Source: Prorocentrum cordatum
Taxonomy: Eukaryota > Sar > Dinophyceae > Prorocentrales > Prorocentraceae
DNA length: 64,000 nucleotides
NCBI GenBank assembly: GCA_963575745.1
Contig: CAUYUJ010001412.1
Location: 27,287 to 91,286, forward strand
Direction of reading: 5' to 3'
Shown here: positions 55,241 to 64,000 of the stretch, piece after piece
Position numbering within the stretch: position 1 is the first letter of the stretch
Layout: each line of letters begins with the position of its first letter
Notes under the pieces: model-generated
Database searches by the model: none
What the model was told of the DNA's origin: nothing
The model's input: the letters and a program-made list of their open reading frames with translations, nothing else
Translations under genes and position numbers: made by a program

Positions 55241-55560
55241 GTTTTTTTTTTGGGGGGGGGCAAGGGGGGAGGGGCGGCTGGCGCAAAAGGCGCACTGCCG
55301 CCCACGCTCCCTCCAAAAAAACAGTGCCAGCATGCAGAGATGAGCCTGCGATCGCTCTCTTAAAAGAAGTGTGTGCGTGTGTGTGTGTGTGTGTTTGTGC
55401 GTGCGTGTGTGTGCTTGTGTGCATGCGTGTGTGTGTGTGTGTGTTTGTGGGTGTGTTTGTGTGCTTGTGTGTGCACGCGTATGTGTGTGAGTGTGTGAGT
55501 GGGTAGATGCGTATGCGTGTGCAAGTGCGCGTGTGAGTGTGCGTGCGCGCGTGCGCGCGT
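55241..55560 (+). repeat. T/G homopolymer pair and (TG)n-type microsatellite
   Basis: A T10-G9 run at 55241-55260 is followed by short GC-rich DNA and then (TG)n with GC and TTTG variants at 55376-55560. No gene. Confidence 0.9.
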
Positions 55561-55860
55561 TCGCCCCCGTCGCAAACGTCGACATCGCAGCCGCCGAGAT
55601 TCGCAATGCGCGCGCCACTTGAGTCTGAACGATGAATACCCGCACTTGTCGTATAAAGGGGGACCTCCAGCCCAACTCATGGCCGCTCTCGGCGAAGGCG
55701 CCCCAAACCATCTACGAGGCGGGAGCGCTGGCCAAGTCGTCACATGAGTCATCGTCGCGGGCTCACCTTGGGGCTGTGGCTGGCGGTCCGCGAGGCTCTC
55801 TTGCTCGCCTGCCGCCCTAGATGCGCCGCGCACCCCGACCTGCCCAACGCGAAATACCAA
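55560..55860 (-). pseudogene. Broken paralogue of the zinc-ribbon gene at 58153-58858
   Basis: Two frames together give MVWGAFAESGHELGW and, after a one-base change near 55660, DKCGYSSFRLKWRAHCESRR. The intact-looking gene at 58153-58858 reads MVWDTFAGGGNERGW and DKCGYQSFRLKYHTHCESPR at the same places. Upstream, SRAAGEQESLADRQ corresponds to SRAAGEQEHLANRH. The copy is cut on its 3' side by the TG microsatellite. The two lie 2.5 kb apart on the same strand, which suggests local duplication. Confidence 0.7.
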
Positions 55861-56110
55861 GAAACCAAACAGTTTCTAAATTGCAATACCAAGCATGTTT
55901 CTTTCTTGAACACACCAGCATCATCTCCGTGAAAAGCGAGTGGCATGGAACATCTACAAATATCGCTGCTACAATCAGGGCGTTGCACAACGTAAGGTAT
56001 TTCCCCTTCTCGGGCCCAGTGCTGTTCGAGATCCCCTTCGGCGCCAAGCAAGAGATATCCGAACAATGGCCCTCCTCCAGAACGCGCGGCTGCCAGCCAT
56101 TCATGGGGCA

Positions 56111-56610
56111 TCAAAAGATAATGCTCAATCCCGCTTGCCCTAATTTGTAGGGTTGTTTTGCCGCCAATGTGATATAGAAGGGCGTTGGCGTTGGTGATGC
56201 GGCATCGTCTGGGATGCGAAGTTTCTGAAGGTCTCGCTCGGCGTTTCCAATGCCAGAGCCTCCAGTTTGCGAAAGCGCAACTAGACTCGCTCCAGCAGTT
56301 TCTTCACCATGCTGCAATGCATTGGCGTGCGCATGTTTTCGAACAGTCTCTGCTGAATGAACCACCTTGAGGTAGTCGCAATGCATTTCCTGGAACGGCG
56401 TTGGAGCGAACGTCGACAGCGGCGGCCCTGAAGTGCAGCATCCATGACCCCCCCTCCTCGCATTCCTGCCCGCTGCAAGTCCAAGTGATGCTCCAAGTGT
56501 AAGTCGGGCATCTTGGGGCAAGTGCTACACTTCTTGACTGAACGTTTCATATTTCGCTCCGCCGCGTGGCCCTTGGCCTGGGCCACGAACGCATAATTGT
56601 GGAAGATCAC
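56111..56610 (-). CDS. Unknown coding fragment with a break at a C7 run
   Basis: The first part reads MIFHNYAFVAQAKGHAAERN and MKRSVKKCSTCPKMPDLHLE (C-x2-C plus two His, perhaps a small zinc site). After a C7 run near 56448 (plus strand) a second frame continues FQEMHCDYLKVVHSAETVRK and NAERDLQKLRIPDDAASPTP to a TAG at 56111-56150. Both frames beyond the break look acceptable, so the choice is uncertain. The block 55817-56104 beyond it is protein-like in both strands and was not called. Confidence 0.4.
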
Positions 56611-56639
56611 GTGCCGGTTGATCGGGGGGGTCGCGGGGG

Positions 56640-57252
56640 ATGGCGCCCCTCCTCTTTTTGAGCAATGTGCACCTTCTTCCCCCCCTCCCCCCCTCCCCCC
56701 CCACCCCCCCTCCCCCTCCTCCTCCTCCCCCCCCCCCTCCTCTTCATCCTCCTCCTTTCCTCTTCCTCCGCCCTCTCTCCCTTCTCATCGTCATCATTCC
56801 TGCCGGGAGCTGGGCGTGGACGGGGCGGATCGCACCGCCACCGTCGGGCCATTCCCCAGGCGGGGGAGGGGGGGCGACGGCGAAGAATGGCCCGCGACGC
56901 AAGGAGAGGGAGGGCGAGGATGACGATGAGAAGAAGAGGGCGAGGAGGGGGAGGAGGATGAGGAGAACGAGGAGAACGAGGAGGAGGAAGGGAAAAACGG
57001 AGGGGGATGATGATGATGAGGAGGAGGAGGAGAAGTTGCTCAAGCTCTCGAGGGCGGCGCGCCCGGCTCTGGAGGAAGCGCTGCCCGCTCGTTCGCCGCC
57101 GCCATTGGCCGCCGTATTTTAGCGGCGATGCTGGGAAAGACAACGAGGAGTCATCGCTAAGTCGTCGGTTCGGCCATCCTGCCACTCCTCCTGCATGTCA
57201 AACTTCAAGGACCAAGGCGCACGGCGCGAAGCGCCACTGCAGTCTGGTGTGT

Positions 57253-57300
<48 letters not shown>

Positions 57301-58130
57301 GTATGTATGTATGCATGTGCATCCAGCGCTGCGTAACATTGCACCATCTGTCAAACTCGTAGGACTCTTCATCGTCTAGATCTTTGGACCCGGCCATGGC
57401 GCAGAGATGATCGATGCAAGCCTGGGCTTCGCCCCAGCCAGCGCCGGCAAAGCTTGGCGCTGGAAGCCAAGCCACACTGGCCACGGATATGACATGACAG
57501 GGTGCTTCTTGGCATGGGCCCCCACTTTTATCAGGGTTTCAGGGTCTGGTTTTCGGGCGTGGTCTGATTTGGGCTGCCCCAGAGGTCCGGGCGGGCGTCT
57601 CTCGACGGGGGAAGCGAAGATTACGAAGGGGATGAGGGGTAGGAGGAGGATTAGGAGGAAGAGGGGAGGGCGAGGAAGATGAGGAGAGGGGGGGCGAGCA
57701 GGGGGGGGGGGGGGGGCAAGAGGAATGAGGCGGAAGAAGAGAATAGGAGAAGGAGGAAGAGGGAAAGGAAGACGGGGGAGGAGGAGGGGAGGGGTGGGAG
57801 GGGGCGGCGGGGCAGGATGGGCCTCGAGGGTTCGCCGCCGGGCAACTGGGCGCCCACCTAACTTCGCGCCCTCGCGAAGCCACCTCGGAGAAGGGCAGCT
57901 CTCCGGGGCCGGCCGCGCCGCTCGAAGCGCGATTATCTTCGCGCCCCTGATGATGGCGATGACGACGCTAACGATGGTGTTAATGTTGTGATGACGACGA
58001 CGATGACGATGATGCCGATGATGATGATGTTGATGATGATGGTGATGATGATGATAATGATGATGATGACGACGGGGGTGGCGGTTATGGTGATGATGGT
58101 GATGATGGTGTTTTTTCGTGGCGCGGCAGC
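56640..58130. repeat. Low-complexity block (CCT, AGG, ATGT, GAT tracts) with one possible exon
   Basis: CCT/CCCC tracts at 56675-56790, AGG/GAGGA at 56930-57035, an ATATGT microsatellite at 57247-57316, AGG tracts at 57600-57800 and GATGAT/GATGAC at 57950-58110. The possible exon at 57315-57450 is listed separately. Confidence 0.8.
57315..57450 (-). CDS. Possible exon of an unknown gene
   Basis: The frame reads WGEAQACIDHLCAMAGSKDL and DEESYEFDRWCNVTQRWMH and then runs into the ATATGT microsatellite. The acidic-aromatic stretch is unlike repeat translation. AG dinucleotides at about 57425-57450 could be the acceptor. Isolated and not assigned. Confidence 0.35.
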
Positions 58131-58152
58131 GCATGGGTGGCGGCGGCGCCTG

Positions 58153-58858
58153 TCAATTGCGTTCGATCGAATTCAGCTCGCGCAATTCACGCGCAAACCG
58201 ATCGCGGAAATCCTGCGGATTCGGCCGCCGCTTCGGGGCCGAGGGGCCACTACCTCCACCTCCTGCGGCTCCTGCGGCGGCGCGCCCGTCGCAAATGTCG
58301 GTCTCGCACTTGCGGCGTAGCCGCGGGGATTCACAATGCGTGTGGTACTTGAGTCTGAACGATTGATACCCGCACTTGTCGAAGAATTGACACTGCCAGC
58401 CCCTCTCATTGCCACCCCCGGCGAAAGTGTCCCAAACCATCTGCTTCCGGCACTCGGGGCACCAAGGCGCCTCGGCCCTGGCCTCCGTGAGGGCGAGCTT
58501 CTTGGCGGGTGCGCTGGCCAAGTCATCAGATGAGCTGCGGGCGCGTCTTGGGACTTTCTGTGCATGGCGGTTCGCGAGGTGTTCTTGCTCGCCCGCCGCC
58601 CTAGAGGTGCCGTGCTTCGCGCGCAAGCAGTTCTTGCAGTGGCTCTTGCGCGCCCGAAAACAACCCGTCGGTCGTCCGAAGCACGCGCTGCAGCAGTAGC
58701 CGTCCTGGATCTCCTCCTTTCTCTGGATGAGGGTGCGCGAAGTATAGGCACTCTGGCGCGAGGCAGCGCCTGCGAACGTCCTCGACGACACATTGTGCGG
58801 TCATGGGCAGAGGCGTCGGAGGAGGCACTCCAGCGGCTGATGGCGCAGCGGCATCCAT
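58153..58858 (-). CDS. Unknown zinc-ribbon protein
   Basis: The ATG at 58856-58858 gives MDAAAPSAAGVPPPTPLPMT and VVEDVRRRCLAPECLYFAHP. Near 58725 (CCTCATCCAGAG) the sense moves one base to QRKEEIQDGYCCSACFGRPT, then ARKSHCKNCLRAKHGTSRAA, a Lys/Arg-rich stretch, WCPECRKQMVWDTF, DKCGYQSFRLKYHTHCESPR and CETDICDG, with TAG near 58153. Three C-x2-C pairs and later Cys/His suggest two zinc ribbons, perhaps for RNA or protein binding. The basic C-terminus reads QDFRDRFARELRELNSIERN. A truncated paralogue lies at 55560-55860. The broken frame near the N-terminus could be an unrecognised intron. Confidence 0.6.
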
Positions 58859-59109
58859 GCGGCCTTAGCAATGGCCGAGGGCGGCCCGCCCGGGCTGTTG
58901 ATGCTACATTGTTAGGCGAGGTCTGAGCCCAAGGGGCACGGCAGAGCTTAGGGGGCCACACTTCGGGCGACAAGGAGGCTGCGCGTGTGCGCGGGGGGGG
59001 GGGGGGATCATTGAACTCGGCACTTTCAGGATGCCGCAAGATCTCAGGGTTAAGGAATTGGAAGCGAGGGGGGATCGCAGGGCCGAGGGCGCGCGGCATA
59101 CTGGCAGCG

Positions 59110-59460
59110 CAGCGTTGAGATTCCACGATATTCCACGAAATTCCACGATGTCCCACGATGCCCCACGATATTCCACGATAGCCTACGATAGTCCACGATA
59201 TTCCACGGTTTTCCACGTTGTTCCATTACCTTAGGTCTCACGATCTCCACAATGATATCACCATCTTAGGCCCAGAACCTCAGGCCCATAACCTGAGTGC
59301 CACATCGAACAGGGGCCATCTTCACGATCTCAACAAAGACACCCCCATCTTAGGCCCATAACCTGAGTGAGTACATGGTTTGTCTGGTGATGTTCGGTTA
59401 AAACATCGACTGCGTCCCCATCATAGACCCAGAACCTGAATAACCAACCTCGATCCTATC
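59110..59460 (+). repeat. ATTCCACGAT minisatellite and about 100-bp degenerate repeats
   Basis: From 59110 to 59225 about eleven units of 9-12 bp (ATTCCACGAT). From 59226 to 59460 three degenerate units with CCATCTTAGGCCCATAACCT. The long ORFs across them are artefacts. Confidence 0.9.
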
Positions 59461-59917
59461 CCCATCTTACGTCCGAAACCGGCGTGCACACAGAATCGCC
59501 AGGCCCCCCCCCTCTCCGCGTTTCTCCTGGCCGCGCGCGTGCCGACGGGACGTCGTGCTCGTCGAGCAGACGAACGAGGCCGTGACAGTCTTGATGCGCG
59601 CGAGAAACAAGCGCAGGGTGCACGCTAAATCGCCAAGGCAAAATAACGAGATGCTTGACGGTGAGTCGCCATGGTCAGAGCCGCCCTGCACAACGCCTCT
59701 TGGTTCAAAAGCAACGCTTCCGTTCGGTCTCCATAATCCTCGCCCCCCTCCTTTCTCCTCCTCCCCCCTCTTTCTCCTGCTCACATTTTTTTTGCCGCGT
59801 GCAACTGGCCAGCCCGGCCGCTTATGCGGCGCCTCTCCCGCGGCAGGGCGGGCGCCAACAAATGGCGCCAAAAAGCTCAAACAGAGCCCAGCGGGAAAAC
59901 GTGCTTGCACAGCCCAG

Positions 59918-60496
59918 CTAGTCGCGAATCAAGGCGATCTGGCGAATCTTGCTCGTCGCCCCCCCGCGGCCCCCGTCGGGCCAAAAGCGGGCCCGCGTCA
60001 TTGTCTTCGCGTTCGCACACCACTTGCGGGTGCCACTCTTGTCAGCGTAGTACACGATGGGCATGGGGTCAGCAGGGCCTGGGGAGACCGCGTAGTAGTC
60101 ATGCATCGCATCATTTAGTTTCTGGCAAATGTCTGGGTCCATGTCGATCCAGGCGAGCTTTCTGGTGACGCCCCTCTCTTGCCACTGCCAGATCGCCGTG
60201 TTGCGCTCCTCCTTCTGCCCCTTCGGCCCCTCCCCCTCCTGCTCGTAGTTGATGACGGGCAAATCTTGGCCTCCATCATGCGGCGCATCCCCCTGCTGCT
60301 GCTGCGGCATGGCCGCCTCCTCCTGCTGCTGCGGCATCCTGCCGCTGCGGCATCCTGCTCGTCGTTGATGATGGGCTCCTCCTTCGGCTCCTCCCTCCTG
60401 CTCGTAGTTGATGATGGGCGTCTCCTCCTGCTGCTGCGGCATGGCCACCATATCGCCCTCCGTGATCATGCAGTACTCGGCGTCTTGAAGGGCCAT
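59918..60496 (-). CDS. Unknown Gln-rich protein with a C-terminal Trp-rich domain
   Basis: The ATG at 60494-60496 follows a pyrimidine-rich run ending in CCAAG, a likely trans-splice acceptor two bases upstream. The protein has 192 residues. The N-terminal half is built from DNA repeats (PIINYEQEGG, PQQQEE, PQQQQ) and is probably disordered; one repeat unit is read out of frame relative to the others without disturbing the whole. The C-terminal 90 residues hold AIWQWQERGVTRKLAWIDMD, ICQKLNDAMHDYY and RKWCANAKTMTRARF. The spacing of Trp and the helix recall a WWE domain, but the match is weak. Stop TAG at 59918. Single exon, frame intact. Confidence 0.6.
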   Translation of the reverse strand: MALQDAEYCMITEGDMVAMPQQQEETPIINYEQEGGAEGGAHHQRRAGCRSGRMPQQQEEAAMPQQQQGDAPHDGGQDLPVINYEQEGEGPKGQKEERNTAIWQWQERGVTRKLAWIDMDPDICQKLNDAMHDYYAVSPGPADPMPIVYYADKSGTRKWCANAKTMTRARFWPDGGRGGATSKIRQIALIRD

Positions 60497-60899
60497 AGCT
60501 TGGAAGAGCGTCGGGAAGGAGTCGCGAAGGGCGTCGGGAAGGGCTTGAGATCAAATTGCTACGGATGGCGCCCTTCGGCCGTTTTTCAGGCCACCTGAAC
60601 TTCGCACTTGCACTAAGCTGGCATCCGACGCTAGCGTTGCCAGCAGAGGAACGAGTGCCAACAACGCCGTATGGACAGTCCGGGGACCGCGGGGCGCTCT
60701 GGAAATTGACGGCAGGTCGCAGTATTCCTCGTCCTCATTACCCCAACCCCCGTCGTGTTGGGACAATAAACTGTAGGTGCCGATGTTTTGCGCCTGTATT
60801 GCTTTCGCCGCACATCGACTCCATTTATCGGATCGGTATATATCTCTCCTCCTCGTCCTCCCCTCGATTTCCCTCCATCCTCCTCGCCCTCCCCGGCAT

Positions 60900-61110
60900 A
60901 TGATGATTATGATGATGCTGATGATGAGGGGGATGATGATGGTGGTGGTGGTGGTGATGATGGGGAGCATGATGATGGTGATGGTGGTGATGATGATGAT
61001 GGTGATGGTGCTGGAGATGACGATGACGATGGCGATGATGATGGTGATGATGATGATGACGACGACGATGATGATGATGATGGTGATGGTGATGATGATG
61101 ATGATGCGTT
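60900..61110 (+). repeat. (GAT)n-type microsatellite
   Basis: GATGAT, GATGGT and GACGAT units with variants. Met-rich, Asp-rich and His-rich ORFs in the three frames are artefacts. Similar tracts occur at 20760-21110 and 57950-58110. Confidence 0.95.
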
Positions 61111-61327
61111 TCGTCTTTCACCGCGTGCGTGCAGCGTTGCCGCTGCAGCAAGGGGGACGTGCAATTCGTCCTATTGAGAAGCAAAAGCCACCGCCTCGAG
61201 CTGTATCTCAGGCGGCCCGAGCGCGCGCGTTAAAGGGCCGCTTGCTAGGAACAAGCTTGCAACAATTTATGTATACGGACTCGTCTGTCTGCTGGTGCGT
61301 TTCACATGATGGTGCTGCTGTTGCGCT

Positions 61328-62329
61328 TCATGAACTCTGGAACTGAGTGCGCGCTGCACTTGCGCCTGCTGATGCTTGCGGCGGCGTCCGCGACTGCGGG
61401 CGCACCTGCGGCAGCAAGATGCCGGTTGATTTGATTTTGCTGGTGCTGTTGGCGCGCGAGACTCGCGATGGGCCCCCAGGGGGTTTGCGGGGAAGCTTCA
61501 GTTCGGCTTCGATCTCCTGCATGTCCATGTGCTGCTGGGCCAGGTCGTGCTTCATGGTCTGAACTGCGTGACTCGTAGCCTCCTTTGTCTTGGCGAGGTC
61601 GCCCACCTTCAACTCGATGTTGCTGAACGCTTGCAAGATCGCGTTCGCGCTGGCGTTCGTCTCCTTGAGCTTCTCCGAGGTCGCATCGTGGAGGTGCTGG
61701 GTCGACTCCTGGATCGCCGTCGTCACTTTACCGAACTTGGTCTGCAAGAGCTCGTCCTGCAACGGGAACGTGGTCTGCAAGCGTTCCCCTGTCGTCTGGA
61801 GCTCCTCCTTCGCTTCTTGAAGCGACTTCTGCATGCCCCTCGCGGACTTGAGCATCTCCTTCATTTCGCTGAGCTCCTGCTTCACTTTGTCGAGCGCCTT
61901 AGCGATGGCGGGCAAGCCTGGCGGCGGCGTCGCGGGCGGTGGGGGAGCGGGCGGTGGAGGAGGCCTCTGCGCTGACGAAGCCTGCCCACGTTGCTGGCCC
62001 GCGGGCGCGGGCACGGCGGCCGGCTTAGCCTTGGCCTTGGCCCGCTGTGTCTGATCCCACCAGGATGTCCAACTGTAGCGTCGGTTGCGTTCAATGCTGC
62101 TCAGCGCGTGCTCGAGCTGGTACTGCGGCATGTTGGTCCCGAGCCAATGCCAAACCTTACTCCAGTGTGCCTTCGAGTCGAGATGGCTCTCTACTTGCAC
62201 TAGCTTTTGGCGCGCATCGCACCAAAAGATTGCGCTTTCTGGCTGGAATATTAGGTACGGCGCTGGCACGGGCTCATGGCTCTCGAAGTAGATGTACTCT
62301 GGCGGCTCAGGCTCCCCCGCGGCCGCCAT
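61328..62329 (-). CDS. Intronless coiled-coil protein, probable processed retrogene
   Basis: I start at the ATG 62327-62329 (MAAAGEPEPP) rather than at an earlier in-frame ATG, because the codons upstream are a spliced-leader relic (62376-62397) and a 46-nt 5' UTR. The 333-residue frame is unbroken. An N-terminal region (YFESHEPVPAPYLIF, AHWSKVWHWLGTNMPQYQLE) is rich in Trp and aromatic residues. A Lys/Ala and poly-Pro linker follows, then a long coiled coil at about 140-260 (LDKVKQELSEMKEMLKS, LQEAKEELQTTGERLQTTF, FSNIELKVGDLAKTK). The C-terminus is basic. No introns, an intact frame and the leader relic fit a copy made from mRNA. Function unknown. Confidence 0.75.
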   Translation of the reverse strand: MAAAGEPEPPEYIYFESHEPVPAPYLIFQPESAIFWCDARQKLVQVESHLDSKAHWSKVWHWLGTNMPQYQLEHALSSIERNRRYSWTSWWDQTQRAKAKAKPAAVPAPAGQQRGQASSAQRPPPPPAPPPPATPPPGLPAIAKALDKVKQELSEMKEMLKSARGMQKSLQEAKEELQTTGERLQTTFPLQDELLQTKFGKVTTAIQESTQHLHDATSEKLKETNASANAILQAFSNIELKVGDLAKTKEATSHAVQTMKHDLAQQHMDMQEIEAELKLPRKPPGGPSRVSRANSTSKIKSTGILLPQVRPQSRTPPQASAGASAARTQFQSS

Positions 62330-62375
62330 GCTCTGCAGGCAGCCCGACGAGCGCGATCTCTGCCACGAAACGCGG

Positions 62376-62397
62376 CTTGAGCCAAAATGATTACAGC
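62376..62397 (-). other. Dinoflagellate spliced-leader relic upstream of the coiled-coil gene
   Basis: On the minus strand the bases end in CATTTTGGCTCAAG, identical over 14 bases to the 3' end of the dinoflagellate spliced leader, and 18 of 22 bases match over the full length. It is not followed by GT, so it is not a spliced-leader RNA gene. It lies 46 nt before the ATG at 62329. Confidence 0.85.
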
Positions 62398-62887
62398 CCG
62401 CTCCGAGCAGGCCCAGAATCATTGCATCAGGTCGGAACCGATTGCGGGGTATTGTTTGCAGCGCATTTCTTATGCAGAAAATGGGTAAACAGAAATTGCC
62501 TCAGAAAGCTTGTCTGGGGCATTGTCTGCTTGCCCGCGCTTAGTCGTTAACGCGTTAACTTTTTCGCGTTCCCCCGCCCGCCCTCCGACAGTAGCCGGCA
62601 ATGGAAACCCAAATGCGCGACGCTCGCGATGCGCGCAAGGTGCGCCAGGCACACGACGTGTTTCAACATATGCTCTTTCTCTTTATTTTCTTGCTTCTGT
62701 CTCTGATTGTAGTTCCTTTGTTCCTTGTAGTCGTGCGCAGTATGTTTTGCCATTTTCCTGCCTACGGTTCCCTATCTAGGCTATGCCTAGAGGGCTCTTA
62801 CTCACTTTGCTAAAGAGGCCGGGCAGTGGAACTCGCCCTGGGCGGTTCCCCCGGTTGCGCCCCTCTGGTTCCCCCGGCTGCGCCCCC

Positions 62888-63315
62888 TGGGTTAGCTTAG
62901 CTTAGCTTAGCTGAGCTGAGCTTAGCTTAGCTTACCTTACTTGACCTTACCTTACCTTAGCTTATCAGCTTAGCTTAGCTTCGCTTCGCTTAGCTTAGCT
63001 TAGCTTAGTCGCTTGGCTAAAGCAAAATCAACTGCAAAAACACCATGAAAAGCGAAGACAAACGCAAAAGCAAAGCAAAGCACCAGGCAAAAGGAAAAGC
63101 AACAACAAAAGCAACACAACAAAAGAGCAAAGGCAAAAGTAAACGCAAACAGCAAAGCAAACGCAAAGCAAAAGCAAAGCGAACGCAAAGCACAATCAAC
63201 GCAACTCAAAAACAAAAGCAAAAGCAAACGCAAAAGCAAAGCAAAGGAAAGGCAAATCAAAAGCAAACCCACGCAAAAGCAAAGCGAAAGCAAACGCAAA
63301 AAGCAAAAGCAAAAT
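62888..63315 (+). repeat. (TTAGC)n array followed by (GCAAAA)n array
   Basis: TTAGCTTAGC units with TTACC and TTCGC variants cover 62888-63010. GCAAAA, GCAAAG and CGCAAA units cover 63020-63315. Cys/Phe/Leu-rich ORFs on the minus strand and Lys/Gln-rich ORFs on the plus strand are artefacts. Confidence 0.95.
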
Positions 63316-63331
63316 CAACACACTATGGGCT

Positions 63332-63364
63332 CCAACTCCTAGGTAGGGTCGCACTGAGATAATT
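63332..63364 (+). repeat. 33-nt conserved motif downstream of the AGCTT-type array, copy 2
   Basis: It contains CCTAGGTAGGGTCGCACTGA and then GATAATT. It shares 30 of 33 positions with 55208-55240, in the same orientation and also downstream of a TTAGC array. Confidence 0.85.
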
Positions 63365-63496
63365 TTAGGAAGCATTCACCGCCACATTATTTTCTTTGTG
63401 TGCCCATGTCCAGCCTAATTGGGGTCCCGCCATGTTCATAAAGAAACATTGCCCCCGGAGGTGGGCGATGTTTGCGCGCCCCTCCAGCGTTGGCCC

Positions 63497-63536
63497 CTTG
63501 AGCCAAAGGTGGGGCTTGAGCCAAAATAGCTACGGA
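63497..63536 (-). other. Tandem pair of spliced-leader relics
   Basis: On the minus strand 63536-63515 matches the 22-nt dinoflagellate leader at all but one base (GCTATTTT for GCCATTTT). Six bases later a second, shortened copy (CCTTTGGCTCAAG) covers about 63509-63497. Neither is followed by GT. Downstream (63000-63490) there is a short ORF and then repeats, with no long gene. A (CCT)n tract adjoins the outer copy. Confidence 0.88.
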
Positions 63537-63753
63537 TCCTCCTCCTCCTCCTCCTCCTCCTCCTCGTCCCCCTCCTCCTCCTCCTCCTCCTCCTTCCCTT
63601 CCTCCTCTTCCTCCTCCTCCTCCTCCTCCGCCTCCTCCTCCTCAGTCTTCCCTCTTCCTCCCTCCTCCTCCTCCTCCGCCTCCTCCTCCCCCTCCTCCTC
63701 CTCCTCCTCGGTGGCCGTGGCGGTGGTGGTGGTGGTGGCGTTGGCCGTAGCGG

Positions 63754-63784
<31 letters not shown>

Positions 63785-64000
63785 GGGGCAGCGGCGCGCG
63801 GCGCGCGCGGGGCGGCGAGGCCGCGGGAGGTGGGGGCCCTCGACGCGCCAGCGAACCTGGCGGGCGAGGCCGCGGGGGCGGGGAGAGGAAGGAGGAGGAG
63901 GAGGGGGAGGAGGGGGAGGAGGGGGAGAAAGAGGGGGAGGAGGAGGAGGAGGAGGAGGAGGAGGGGGAGGAGGAGGAGGAGGAGGAGGAGGAGGGGGAGG
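63537..64000. repeat. (CCT)n, (GGT/GGC)n and (GGA)n tracts at the right edge
   Basis: CCT units cover 63537-63710, GGT and GGC units 63711-63790, a GC-rich spacer 63790-63880, and GGA units run to the window edge. No gene seen. Confidence 0.95.

Noticed and set aside
55817-56150. Protein-like ORFs on both strands at the same place
   Set aside because: Neither strand has motifs or clear boundaries; could not choose.
60825-61184. His-rich ORF as a metal-binding protein
   Set aside because: It is a GAT/ATC microsatellite read on the minus strand.
63515-63536. Spliced-leader RNA gene
   Set aside because: The leader is not followed by a GT donor and no Sm site or RNA body is seen; a relic in copied mRNA fits better.

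Overview
The window looks like nuclear DNA of a dinoflagellate. Four points support this. (1) Relics of the dinoflagellate trans-spliced leader occur at 62376-62397 and, as a tandem pair, at 63497-63536, all on the minus strand; a weaker match lies at 6874-6887. (2) A Ty1/copia element fills positions 1 to about 6935, with features I associate with dinoflagellate elements: an integrase with a short H-H-C-C finger, an extra methyltransferase-like domain, and an RT with HGDD at the catalytic site. (3) A helicase intron has a GC donor, and other exons seem to use non-canonical donors. (4) Every convincing coding piece is on the minus strand, separated by long GC-rich low-complexity DNA. The genus cannot be told from the sequence alone.

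Layout. 1-6935: copia element, minus strand, cut by the left window edge (gag 4920-6740, protease 4138-4923, integrase/MTase-like 977-4183, RT about 123-1124). 7100-7690: GC-rich minisatellite. 7936-9475: two exons of a Brr2-type spliceosomal helicase. 10.2-11.2 kb: microsatellites. 12.4-14.5 kb: small unknown exons. 14.57-14.76 kb: a dispersed repeat with an inverted partner at 34.7-34.9 kb. 15.85-19.57 kb: a broken unknown gene with a cysteine-rich N-terminal half. 21.6-22.05 kb: a gene fragment. 22-27.5 kb: no gene seen. 27.58-32.41 kb: the largest gene of the window, unknown, about 1,600 residues spread over five frame segments. 33.1-35.9 kb: three more unknown coding blocks. 36.17-37.69 kb: a 90-bp satellite. 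38.3-43.7 kb: scattered exons between repeat tracts. 44.2-45.1 kb: a nearly pure AGG tract. 45.2-47.06 kb: a decayed RCC1-like repeat gene. 48.8-51.7 kb: a 1.2-kb tandem duplication. 52.0-53.3 kb: a proline-rich unknown gene. 53.5-55.2 kb: satellites. 55.5-58.86 kb: a zinc-ribbon gene and a broken paralogue. 59.9-60.5 kb: a small gene. 61.33-62.33 kb: an intronless coiled-coil gene behind a spliced-leader relic, which I read as a processed retrogene. 62.9-63.5 kb: AGCTT/GCAAA arrays, a 33-nt motif shared with 55.2 kb, and the tandem leader relics.

How the pieces relate. The copia ORFs would together make a virus-like-particle system, but the reading frame is broken at about 1117 and about 139, so this copy is probably dead. 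The leader relics show that mRNA has been copied back into DNA here, probably by retroelement machinery. Many unknown genes change frame by one base at short homopolymers. That pattern means either widespread pseudogenes or base-calling errors in the assembly, and the sequence alone cannot separate the two. ORFs running through the triplet and GC-rich repeats are treated as artefacts.
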